The translations under genes were made by a program, and so were the position numbers. The notes below the pieces were generated by a model that was not told where the DNA came from, did not search any database, and worked only from the letters and a program-made list of their open reading frames with translations. A stretch of DNA of 64,000 bases from Flavobacteriales bacterium (GTDB lineage: Bacteria; Bacteroidota; Bacteroidia; Flavobacteriales_F; PHOS-HE28): the NCBI GenBank assembly GCA_030584065.1, contig CP129489.1, positions 2,275,497 to 2,339,496 of the forward strand, read 5' to 3'. Positions within the stretch are counted from its first letter, which is position 1; each line of letters opens with the position of its first letter. Below are positions 25,914 through 33,620 of this stretch, piece by piece.

Positions 25914-28154
25914 TCACTTCCGAGCGGGCTTCGCGGAGCCCTTCACAGGCGCAGGGGCGGGCACGGGTGCGGGGGCCTCGGCCTTGGGCTCTTCCGCCGG
26001 CTTGCGCTCCACCACCGTCATCTCGTTCACCAAGTGGCCGGCGCCGGCCAGTTTATCGATGCACCACAGGACATAGCGGATGTCCACACTGATGGTGCGC
26101 TGAAGCTCGGGCTCGAACGCGATGTCGCCGCTCATGGCCTCCCAGTTGCCATCGAAGGCGATGCCGATGAGTTCGCCATTGCCGTTCAGCACGGGGCTGC
26201 CGCTGTTGCCGCCGGTGATGTCGTTGTTGCTGATGAAGCAGGTGATGAGGTTGCCTGTCTCATCGGCGTAGCGGCCGAAGTCCTTCTTCAGCAGCAGCTC
26301 CTTCTGGCGGGCGGGCACGATGAACTCATCGTTGGTGGGGTCCTCCTTCTCCAGGATGCCCTTGTGGGTGGTCTCGAAGCTGTAGAAGGCGCCGTCCATC
26401 GGCACGTAGCTGCCCACCGTGCCGTAGGTGAGGCGCATGGTGCTGTTGGCGTTGGGGTACCAGCTCTTGCCCGGCTCCATCTCGCGCATGGCCGCCACCA
26501 TCAGGCGGTAGCCTTTCTGGATGTCGTCCTCGGTGGCGCCGACCGCCGGCCCGATGACGTTGCGCCAGTGGTTGAGGCAGCTCTCGGCGGCCTGAAAGCC
26601 CAGGTCCTTCTGCAGCGCCTTCAGCGTGGGCTTGGCCAGGAAGGCCTCAAGGCGCTTCTTGTCGGTGAGCAGGCTGGTGGCGAAGACCGCCTTCGCCCAC
26701 GCCTCGGTATTGCCCTTGAACTTCTTCTCGATGGTGGAAACGACGCCCGGCTGCAGGTCGCGCTCCACATCGCTGCGCAGGAGCGCGAACATGGCGGCGG
26801 TCACCTTCTCGTCGGTGGCGGGGTTATAGTCCTTCCAGAAATCTTCGGCCATGGCCTGCACCTGCGCCACCGCAGCGCTCACCTTGGCGGCATCCTTGGG
26901 GTCGCTCTCCAGCTGGCCCTTGAGGCCCATGAGGCGGAAGCCCAGTACCACCATCTCGCTGCCGAATGCGGCCTCCTCCATGTAGGTGCTGGCCTTCTCG
27001 AACTTGGCCCGGTCGGAGTAGCCGCGCTCGAGCAGGCTGATGATCTCGCCGTACTTGGCCTTGCGGCCGGCGTCGGCGCTCACCCATGCCATCAGGGCCT
27101 CCTCCTGGGACTTCTTCTTGTCATAGACCCGCAGGCGCTTAAGGCCCCGCTGCTGGCCGATGAAGTACTTCCAGTAATTGCTGATGCTGGCGTACTTGCT
27201 GGCGTACTGGATGCGCACGGCATCGCTGGCGTCCATGTCCTGCTTCATGATCTCCAGCTTCTTCCCGCGGATCTTCACGCGGCTGGGCTGCTCGATGTCG
27301 AGGGCGAGCTTCACGCCGTGGCTGCTGAGGAAGCGGTCGGTGCTGCCGGGGTAGCCCATCACCATGGCGAAGTCGCCCTCCTTCACGCCGGCGATGCTCA
27401 CGGGGAAGTGGTGCCGGGGCTTGAACGGGATATTGGCCTCGCTGGGGTCGGCGGGCTCGCCATCGGGGCCGGTGTAGACGCGGAAGAGGCAGAAGTCGCC
27501 CGTATGGCGGGGCCACATCCAGTTGTCGGTGTCGCCGCCGAACTTGCCGATGGCGCTGGGCGGCACGCCCACCAGGCGCACATCGCGGTAGGTCTTGTAC
27601 ACGAAGAGGTAGAACTCATTGCCTTCGAACATGGTCTTGAAGTCGGCGCTCAGGCCGTTCTCCTTGCCCACGGCGGCCTTCAGCTTGCCGGCCACCTCCT
27701 GGATCTTCTCGTTCCGCTGGTCCTCGGTCATGCCATCGTTGAGCTCGGCCATCACCTGGGCGGTGACATCATCGATCCGCTGCAGGAAGCTCACGCTGAA
27801 GCCGGCGGGGAGCTCCTGCTTGCGGTCCATGGCATAGAAGCCGTTGGTGAGGTAGTCGTTCTGGACGCTGCTCAGGCCCTGCACCGCATCGTACCCGCAG
27901 TGGTGGTTGGTGAGGAAGAGGCCCTCGGCGCTCACCATCTCCCCGCTGCAGAATCCGCGGCCAAGGCGCACCACCGCGTCCTTGAGCCCGCTTCTGTTGA
28001 TGTCGTAGATGTCCTCGGCGGTGAGCTTGAAGCCGAGCTTCTGCATCTCGGCCTCGTTGACCTGCTTGAGCTTGGTGAGCAGCCACATGCCCTCGTGGGC
28101 ATTGGCGGCCAGGGCCACCACGGCGGCCAGGAACAGGGAAAGGAACTTCTTCAT
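25914..28154 (-). CDS. S46 family dipeptidyl-peptidase (DPP7/DPP11 type)
   Basis: 746 residues with a signal peptide (ending AALAANA) and N-terminal mature sequence HEGMWLL, typical of S46 enzymes. Catalytic residues: His85 in TNHHCGYDA and the Ser in TGGNSGSPVLNG. The family releases dipeptides from peptide N-termini in the periplasm and supports growth on peptides. In P. gingivalis, Gly or Arg near the segment IAFDGNWEAMSGD separates hydrophobic (DPP7) from acidic (DPP11) specificity. A Gly here hints at DPP7-like use, but I am not sure of the alignment. The C-terminal tail after ~715 is Pro/Ala/Lys-rich. Start at 28154 is chosen for the signal peptide; the frame runs open to 28253. Confidence 0.93.
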   Translation of the reverse strand: MKKFLSLFLAAVVALAANAHEGMWLLTKLKQVNEAEMQKLGFKLTAEDIYDINRSGLKDAVVRLGRGFCSGEMVSAEGLFLTNHHCGYDAVQGLSSVQNDYLTNGFYAMDRKQELPAGFSVSFLQRIDDVTAQVMAELNDGMTEDQRNEKIQEVAGKLKAAVGKENGLSADFKTMFEGNEFYLFVYKTYRDVRLVGVPPSAIGKFGGDTDNWMWPRHTGDFCLFRVYTGPDGEPADPSEANIPFKPRHHFPVSIAGVKEGDFAMVMGYPGSTDRFLSSHGVKLALDIEQPSRVKIRGKKLEIMKQDMDASDAVRIQYASKYASISNYWKYFIGQQRGLKRLRVYDKKKSQEEALMAWVSADAGRKAKYGEIISLLERGYSDRAKFEKASTYMEEAAFGSEMVVLGFRLMGLKGQLESDPKDAAKVSAAVAQVQAMAEDFWKDYNPATDEKVTAAMFALLRSDVERDLQPGVVSTIEKKFKGNTEAWAKAVFATSLLTDKKRLEAFLAKPTLKALQKDLGFQAAESCLNHWRNVIGPAVGATEDDIQKGYRLMVAAMREMEPGKSWYPNANSTMRLTYGTVGSYVPMDGAFYSFETTHKGILEKEDPTNDEFIVPARQKELLLKKDFGRYADETGNLITCFISNNDITGGNSGSPVLNGNGELIGIAFDGNWEAMSGDIAFEPELQRTISVDIRYVLWCIDKLAGAGHLVNEMTVVERKPAEEPKAEAPAPVPAPAPVKGSAKPARK

Positions 28155-28206
28155 GCTTGAGGGGTTGGTTCGGTCCGTACCGGCCGTATCGCGCCGGCAG
28201 GGGCGC

Positions 28207-28214
28207 CAAATGTA
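28207..28214 (-). promoter_or_regulatory. S46 peptidase gene promoter element
   Basis: TACATTTG on the minus strand, exact TAnnTTTG match, 52 nt before the ATG at 28154. Confidence 0.6.
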
Positions 28215-28274
28215 GCCCGTTCGCCCTTCCGTGACGGACGGTTGAGGGACCAACGGAGCACGGTGTGATGGGCC

Positions 28275-28814
28275 CTAGGGTTCCGTCTGCAAGGGCTTCC
28301 AAGGCACCGGGAGCAGCAGGGCCTCGATGTCGGCCACCAGCTGCTTGAAGGCCTGCGGCTGGCCAACGCGCCCCATCACGCGCTTGTCCTTGCCGTTGGC
28401 GGCGATGCGCAGGAAGGTGCTGGGCAGGTCGGTGACCTCGGCGTCGTACTTGTCCTGCATGGCGAAGAAGCCCTTCTCCTCGGCCAAGGCGAGGATGGTG
28501 CGCAGCGTGTCGGCGCCGATGCGCGCAGCATGGCGCCCCTCCTTCTCCATGTTCAGCCGGCCGTCGTACACGGCATAGCCCGAGCGGTACAGGTCGATCC
28601 GGTAGGCCTTGCAAGGCCCGAAGCACGGGGTGCGCTCCAGGCTCATGAAGAGCGAATCGGCCGGCGCGGCGCCGCCCAGCTGCGGCACGGCAGGAGCCGG
28701 CGTTGCGGCGGCGGCGGGCTCAGGGTCGGGACCGGGGTCACCGGCCGAGGCCTGGCGGTTGCCGGAACAGGCCAAGGCCATTGCGGCCAAGGAGAGCAGG
28801 ATGATGTGCTTCAT
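28275..28814 (-). CDS. DUF6438-type lipoprotein
   Basis: 179 residues. Lipoprotein signal peptide with lipobox ALAC (Cys16). A Pro/Ala-rich linker follows, then the domain with FMSLERTPCFGPCKAYRIDLY, where the paired Cys (PCFGPC) and Tyr pattern match DUF6438, a Bacteroidota family of unknown function. Two conserved Cys may form a disulphide. No CarbopepD or T9SS domain. Lies between S46 and yidC on the same strand with gaps of 120 bp and 111 bp, so co-transcription is possible but not certain. Confidence 0.78.
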   Translation of the reverse strand: MKHIILLSLAAMALACSGNRQASAGDPGPDPEPAAAATPAPAVPQLGGAAPADSLFMSLERTPCFGPCKAYRIDLYRSGYAVYDGRLNMEKEGRHAARIGADTLRTILALAEEKGFFAMQDKYDAEVTDLPSTFLRIAANGKDKRVMGRVGQPQAFKQLVADIEALLLPVPWKPLQTEP

Positions 28815-28925
28815 GATGCGTGCTTAGCGAATGGCGTGCCTCAGCGGCCGCCCTGCCCAAACCTATTCATTCGCCCGGCACAGCGGGCAGGCCGGCCGTC
28901 GCCTCCAGGGGCATCCCCCACGGAT

Positions 28926-30806
28926 TCACTTCCGCCGCTGCTGCTGCTTCTGCATCTCCTCAAGGCGCTGCTGCCACTTGCTCTTCTTCTTCGGCGTGCG
29001 CATGTTCCTCTCGAGCTGTAGGCGGAGCTTGCCCTCGTCCACGAACCAGCTCTTGAGAACGGTCATCTGCAGGATGCTGATGATGTTGGCCAGCAGGTAG
29101 TAATAGCTGAGGCCCGCGCTGAAGTTGTTCAGGAAGAACAGCATCATGATGGGGAAGAGCCAGATGAGCAGCTTCATGCTGGGCATGCCCTGCTGGGTGG
29201 GCATCTGCTTCTGGTTGATCAGCGAGTACACGATGGTGCTGGCCGCCATGAGCAGGGTGAATAGGCTGATGTGGTTGCCGTAGCTGTCGCTGAGCAGCGG
29301 GATGTACTGGCTCCACTCGAAGATGCTGTCGTAGCTGCTGAGGTCATCGGCCCAGAGGAAGCGCTCCTGCCGCAGCTCGATGCTGGCCGGGAAGAACCGG
29401 AACATGGCATAGAGCACCGGCAGCTGGATGAGCATGGGCACGCAGCCGCTGGCGGGGTTGACACCGGCCTTGCGGTAGAGGTCCATGGTGGCCTGCTGCT
29501 TCTTCAGCTGGTCGCCATCCTTGAACTTCTCGTTGATGGCGTCCATCTCTGGCTTGAGCACGCGCATCTTGGCACTGGAGACCAGGTTCTTGTAGGTGAG
29601 CGGCATCAGCAGCAGCTTGATGACCACGGTGAGCACCAGGATGATGATGCCATAGCTCCAGCCCCAGCCGTCGAGCCAGTTGAAGATGGGGATCACCAGC
29701 CACTGGTTCATCCAGCCGAAGATGCCCCAGCCCAGGTCCATGATCTTCTGGAAGTCGGCGATCTCCGTACGGCGCAGGGTGCCGAAATGGTTGGGGCCGA
29801 GGTAGTAGCGCATGGCCACGGCCGGCTCCGCATCGCGGCCCTTCTCGAAGAGCAGCTTGGCGGCGTAGTGCTTGGTGTGCGTGGCGGCGGTGAGCGGAGT
29901 GATGGCCACCTCGCTGCCGTTGCTGGAGAAGCCCTCCTCGCTGACCATGGCCACCGTGAAGAAGTTCTGCTTGAAGGCCACCCAGTTGGTGCGGCCCTCG
30001 AGGCGCAGCTGGTCGGCGTCCGTCTCGCTGAGGTAGTTGCGATCGTCGTTGAAGTACTTGTAGTAGACCCCGCATTTCTGCACCTCGCTGGGCTGGTGCT
30101 TCTCGTTGCTGAGTCCGGCGATCTCCCAGCGGAACAGCAGGTTGCGGGGGTCCACCTCGCCCTTCATGCCGGCGAACTCCATGGTGGCGTGCATGAAGTA
30201 GGAGGCGCTGTCGAGGCGGTAGGTGATGCGCAGGCTCTTCGCCGGGTCGGTGGTGGGGGCCGTGAGGCGCACCGCGTCGGGACCGAGCTGCTCCGCGCTG
30301 AAGTACAGGTCGCGGGTGCTGAGATCGGCGGCGCCCACGATGAACTTGAGCTCATAGGTGCCCGAGTCGGGATCGGCCAGCACCAGCGGCTTCTGCCCGT
30401 AAGTGCGGTACTCCTTCAGCAGCATCACCAGCGGCCGGGCGCCATGCGTGCTGAGGGTGACCTGCAGGCGTTCGTTGGCGATGGTGACATCCTTGGCCTC
30501 GCCCTGGCTGGCCGGAGCGAAGGGACCGTAGCGCTTGGTGAGTGCGGCGGCCCGCAAGCTGTCCACCAGGGCCGAATCGGCGGGCGAGAGGCTATCGGGG
30601 AGGGCCGCCACCGGCGGCGCCTCGGCGGGTGAAACGGCCTGCTTGGCCTCGGCCTCCGCGGCCAGCTGCTGGGCGGTTACCTGCGCCAGGCTGTCCTGCT
30701 CACGCGCATAGCGGGCACGCTCCTCCTCGCTGGGCATGGTCCATAGGGTGTAGCCGAAGAGGATGGCCACGATGAGGATGATGCCGATGACTGAATTCCT
30801 GTCCAT
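28926..30806 (-). CDS. yidC: Membrane protein insertase YidC
   Basis: 626 residues. N-terminal TM (SVIGIILIVAILFGYTLW), a large periplasmic beta-domain, then the conserved insertase core with five TMs: WGIFGWMNQWLVIPIFNWL, GIIILVLTVVIKLLLMPLTY, INPASGCVPMLIQLPVLYAMF-like segment, and a Lys/Arg-rich C-terminal tail. It inserts and folds inner-membrane proteins with or without SecYEG. The open frame continues to 30995 into the decayed pyrG fragment; the true ATG at 30806 gives the normal N-terminus and has a TATCTTCG element 44 nt upstream. Confidence 0.96.
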   Translation of the reverse strand: MDRNSVIGIILIVAILFGYTLWTMPSEEERARYAREQDSLAQVTAQQLAAEAEAKQAVSPAEAPPVAALPDSLSPADSALVDSLRAAALTKRYGPFAPASQGEAKDVTIANERLQVTLSTHGARPLVMLLKEYRTYGQKPLVLADPDSGTYELKFIVGAADLSTRDLYFSAEQLGPDAVRLTAPTTDPAKSLRITYRLDSASYFMHATMEFAGMKGEVDPRNLLFRWEIAGLSNEKHQPSEVQKCGVYYKYFNDDRNYLSETDADQLRLEGRTNWVAFKQNFFTVAMVSEEGFSSNGSEVAITPLTAATHTKHYAAKLLFEKGRDAEPAVAMRYYLGPNHFGTLRRTEIADFQKIMDLGWGIFGWMNQWLVIPIFNWLDGWGWSYGIIILVLTVVIKLLLMPLTYKNLVSSAKMRVLKPEMDAINEKFKDGDQLKKQQATMDLYRKAGVNPASGCVPMLIQLPVLYAMFRFFPASIELRQERFLWADDLSSYDSIFEWSQYIPLLSDSYGNHISLFTLLMAASTIVYSLINQKQMPTQQGMPSMKLLIWLFPIMMLFFLNNFSAGLSYYYLLANIISILQMTVLKSWFVDEGKLRLQLERNMRTPKKKSKWQQRLEEMQKQQQRRK

Positions 30807-30850
30807 TCCTTGGGTTTGACCTTCCGCGGGTAGGGCTTCGCGAGGGCGGG

Positions 30851-30858
30851 CGAAGATA
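30851..30858 (-). promoter_or_regulatory. yidC promoter element
   Basis: TATCTTCG on the minus strand, 44 nt before the yidC ATG at 30806. Confidence 0.5.
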
Positions 30859-30939
30859 GCCGGGCAGCGGTAGTGGGCGCGGAGGGCGGGCGGGGCGTGG
30901 GTGGCGATCAGGCCTGCGCCTTCCCCACGACCGGCTCGA

Positions 30940-31155
30940 CCTGCTTCATTGGCCGCTTTCACGCACGCGATGAAGAGCGGGTGCGGCTTGGCCACCGGGC
31001 TGCGCTACTCGGGGTGGAACGACGCCCACGAACCCGGGATGGCCATTCACCTCCACGATCTCCACCAGCTTGCCCTGCGGGTTCAGGCCCGTGGCGCGCA
31101 TGCCGGGCTTCTGGCAGACCTCGAGGCAGGCGCTGTTGAAATCGTAGCCGCGGCC
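30940..31155 (-). pseudogene. Decayed 3' fragment of a CTP synthase gene
   Basis: Aligns with the 3' end of the intact pyrG (35172-35387) in the same orientation, including 35 identical bases (31049-31083 against 35285-35319). The minus-strand translation reads YDFNSACLEVCQKPG, then [20 protein letters not shown] 2-base loss then shifts the frame, followed by FHPE and a TAG (31005-31007) where pyrG has Tyr, then KPHPLFIACVKAANEAG. It has no stop at the pyrG position. Identity is roughly three quarters by eye, so the copy is old. It sits directly upstream of yidC, where pyrG itself is found in many Bacteroidota. Confidence 0.88.
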
Positions 31156-31177
31156 CTTGGTTTGACATTCCCTGCAC

Positions 31178-31185
31178 TAGCTTCA
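31178..31185 (+). promoter_or_regulatory. Cassette 1 promoter
   Basis: TAGCTTCA preceded by TTG at 31157-31159 with 18 bases between, matching the -33/-7 layout of Bacteroidota promoters; 7 nt before the ATG at 31193. Confidence 0.55.
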
Positions 31186-31192
31186 TCCCTCC

Positions 31193-31645
31193 ATGACCAA
31201 ATGCCATGACACATCTGCCCCCCCCGGCACAGATCTGAACGGAATCGCTGGCTCGAAAGGGAATAAGCGATTGTTCACGCGCCTCCTCCCGGTCCTTGCC
31301 CTGATCCTCTTCACGCTTGCACCCTTTGCTCAAACGAAGGCGCAGACCATCACCATCTACAACGACACCGGAGTGGCTCTTTACCTGAACCCGTTCTATG
31401 CCGCCTCTTGCACACCACCATGGACACAGGGCACGGCGTGCTTTCCCGTCGCTGCCAACAGCAGCACGACCTGGACGCCCCCTTCCGGTGTGTGGTACGG
31501 CTTCAAGATTTATTGCGACTTCGGCTGCCCGGGCTCTCCGGCGGGTAGTGTATCGTGTGGTGGATCTCGCAGGCCCTTTGACTGCGGTGGGCCCACCTAC
31601 TACACCGGCGTGGATGGCAACGAGGTCAGGATCTACGAGCTATGA
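31193..31645 (+). CDS. Small six-cysteine secreted protein (cassette 1)
   Basis: 150 residues, family not recognised. A basic N-terminus and a hydrophobic segment (LLPVLALILFTLAPFAQ) make a long signal peptide. The mature ~100-residue domain starts at TITIYNDTG and contains six Cys at positions shared with the paralogue at 33189, suggesting three disulphides. Other shared blocks are WYGFKI, RPFDCGG and YYTGVDGNEVRI. No T9SS domain, catalytic motif or membrane anchor is seen. The stop overlaps the start of the next gene (ATGA), so the pair is translationally coupled. It could be a partner, inhibitor or subunit of the larger secreted protein. Confidence concerns coding status. Confidence 0.82.
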   Translation: MTKCHDTSAPPGTDLNGIAGSKGNKRLFTRLLPVLALILFTLAPFAQTKAQTITIYNDTGVALYLNPFYAASCTPPWTQGTACFPVAANSSTTWTPPSGVWYGFKIYCDFGCPGSPAGSVSCGGSRRPFDCGGPTYYTGVDGNEVRIYEL

Positions 31646-33120
31646 GAACCGCGCCAAACCATCCGATAACGTTCGGCAATGCACTCGTGTGCATCCTGGT
31701 GCTTGCACTCCCTGCCCTGACCAGGGGTCAATTGCGCAATGCGAACTGGCTCTTGTCCAATTATTGGATCTCCTTCGCCAATGGAGCTCCCGAGAACCTT
31801 CCTCCGTCGCCAACAACTTCCGCTGCGGCCTGCCTCAGCGATACCCTCGGCAACTTGCTCGTCTACTTCACAGCCAGTGGCAGCGGAGTTGGGATATGGA
31901 GCGCTGACCACGTGCCTGTTGCTGGCAATCCGTCGTTTGATGGGCACTTCACTGCGGTACAACAGTCCACCATCTTCGTACCCAAACCCGGCGATCCGGA
32001 ACGGGCCTACCTCATCGCGTGGAACCGAATCCCCTTGGCAGAGACACACCGTTTCGGCCTGCTGGAGATCTTCCTTGGCAATGCTACCGATCCCCCGCAA
32101 GTGCTAAGCACCGAGTACACCTGGTTCATGGAAGGTGCCGCGTGCAAACGAATGGTGGTGCCTCATGCGAACGGTGAGGATTATTGGTTCATCGCGCAAA
32201 TGGCAGGCGCGAATGAGTATCATGCCTACCTGATCACCAGCTTGGGCCTCTCAACCACACTGGTGATCAGCAATGCCGGCGCCCTAGTACCATTGAATTT
32301 CGGGAACGGGAAGCTGATTCCGACCGTCGAAGGCACTCGCTTCGTTTCGGTCTCAGAAACGAGCGGCTACACCGGGGAACCAGTCATCGTGCCAAGCATC
32401 GTTGAGATCCACTCCTTCGACCCCAGCACAGGCATCATCCAGCATCAGCACACGCTCGATATCACCACCCGTGCAGACGGCGTGGAGTTCAGTCCATCCG
32501 GCAGATACCTGTACGGGGTGCATTGGTCGATTTCTAGCGACCAAACGCAGAGCTATCACGCGCTTTACCAGTATGACCTGGAGGCGAGCGATCCGAACCT
32601 CTCACCCTTGCTGATGGACAGCTATGTGATAGGCGGATTGAGCGGGTACAGCACCAATATCCTCTGCCATGCACCCGATGGCCGCATCTACATGAGCCGC
32701 TACACGCAAAGCATGGGCGTGATCAGCGCGCCGAACCTGCCCTACCCGCAATGCGATTATGTGCATGACGGCTACTTGGCAGCCAACCCTCCACCCAGCC
32801 TGCCCTCCTTCATCAAGCGCTACAACGACCCGCCGCCCTTGGGGCCGATGGGTATCAGTGGCCGTACCGCACCTGCCGCAGCCACCGTGCTACCCAACCC
32901 GCTTAGCGGCCACGGCGAGTTGCGGTGGCCCGGTGCAAGTGGAGCGGTGGCGCTGCAATGGATGGATGCTCAGGGCCGCTTGGTGCGTAGCGAGGCACGC
33001 ACGGTGCAAGGCGATCGGGTAGCGTTGGATGCCGGTGGTCTTGCGGCGGGGCAATACCTGCTCCGCGCGATGCCAAGAGACGAGGCACCCGTAGTCCTTC
33101 GCGTGAGCGTAGAGGAATAA
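31642..33120 (+). CDS. T9SS cargo protein, divergent beta-propeller (cassette 1)
   Basis: 492 residues with signal peptide (ending ALTRGQ), a ~380-residue propeller-like region and a type-A T9SS domain (LPNPLSGHGELRWPG to APVVLRVSVEE). The N-terminal pattern NANWLLSNYWISFANGAP, then SDTLGNLLVYF, HVPVAGN and STIFVPKPGD parallels a common Bacteroidota surface family that reads WYFG..., ISD..G.LLFYTDG, VPKPG. Later blocks (VEFSPSGRYLYG, APDGRIYMSRY) look like WD40/YVTN blades. The ATG overlaps the previous stop by 4 bp. It is probably surface-bound or secreted, with unknown ligand. Confidence 0.85.
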   Translation: MRTAPNHPITFGNALVCILVLALPALTRGQLRNANWLLSNYWISFANGAPENLPPSPTTSAAACLSDTLGNLLVYFTASGSGVGIWSADHVPVAGNPSFDGHFTAVQQSTIFVPKPGDPERAYLIAWNRIPLAETHRFGLLEIFLGNATDPPQVLSTEYTWFMEGAACKRMVVPHANGEDYWFIAQMAGANEYHAYLITSLGLSTTLVISNAGALVPLNFGNGKLIPTVEGTRFVSVSETSGYTGEPVIVPSIVEIHSFDPSTGIIQHQHTLDITTRADGVEFSPSGRYLYGVHWSISSDQTQSYHALYQYDLEASDPNLSPLLMDSYVIGGLSGYSTNILCHAPDGRIYMSRYTQSMGVISAPNLPYPQCDYVHDGYLAANPPPSLPSFIKRYNDPPPLGPMGISGRTAPAAATVLPNPLSGHGELRWPGASGAVALQWMDAQGRLVRSEARTVQGDRVALDAGGLAAGQYLLRAMPRDEAPVVLRVSVEE

Positions 33121-33159
33121 TGGCTGGTTGGGACTTCTTGTTTCCGGACTCGTTGGAAT

Positions 33160-33167
33160 TAGCTTCA
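33160..33167 (+). promoter_or_regulatory. Cassette 2 promoter
   Basis: TAGCTTCA with TTG at 33138-33140, 19 bases between; the same octamer as cassette 1. It lies 21 nt before the ATG at 33189. Confidence 0.55.
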
Positions 33168-33188
33168 ACCCTCCAGAACCTCAACGCC

Positions 33189-33620
33189 ATGAAGTTGCTG
33201 CCCCCCCTACTGAAGCGCTCTGCGTTCAGCGATTCTCACGCTGTATCATTCACGAGACTGCTCTCGATGGCAACCCTGTTCGTGCTTATGCCGACGCAAG
33301 GGCGCGAAGCACAGGCGCAAACCATCACCATCTACAACGATACCGGGCAAGCCTTTTCTCTGAACCCTTTCATTTCCACCACATGCACACCTCCAGGGAG
33401 CCAGCAAACGGCCTGCATTACGGTGACCGCCGGCAATAGCAATACCTACAACCCGCCGAGCGGCTATGCCTGGTACGGCTTCAAGATCCACTGCGGGACT
33501 GACTGCATCAACTTTCCTCTCGCAGGCAGTACGTCTTGCGCTGGAGGCAGACCCTTTGACTGCGGCGGAACTACCTACTACACCGGCGTGGATGGCAATG
33601 AAGTACGAATCTCCGAGTGA
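33189..33620 (+). CDS. Small six-cysteine secreted protein (cassette 2)
   Basis: 143 residues, paralogue of the 31193 product. Signal region (LLSMATLFVLMPTQGREAQAQ) then the same mature domain beginning TITIYNDTGQAFSLNPF. The six Cys are conserved (in TTC, TAC, IHC, TDC, TSC, FDC), as are WYGFKI, GGRPFDCGG and YYTGVDGNEVRI. Conservation of the mature part exceeds that of the signal peptide, which argues for selection on the secreted domain. The stop TGA shares its A with the next ATG (TGATG). Function unknown. The frame is open from 33120, but ATG 33189 is favoured by the signal peptide and the promoter position. Confidence 0.82.
   Translation: MKLLPPLLKRSAFSDSHAVSFTRLLSMATLFVLMPTQGREAQAQTITIYNDTGQAFSLNPFISTTCTPPGSQQTACITVTAGNSNTYNPPSGYAWYGFKIHCGTDCINFPLAGSTSCAGGRPFDCGGTTYYTGVDGNEVRISE

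Noticed and set aside
30959..31333. 124-codon minus-strand ORF overlapping the pyrG remnant
   Set aside because: Runs in a shifted frame through the decayed fragment and into the cassette promoter.
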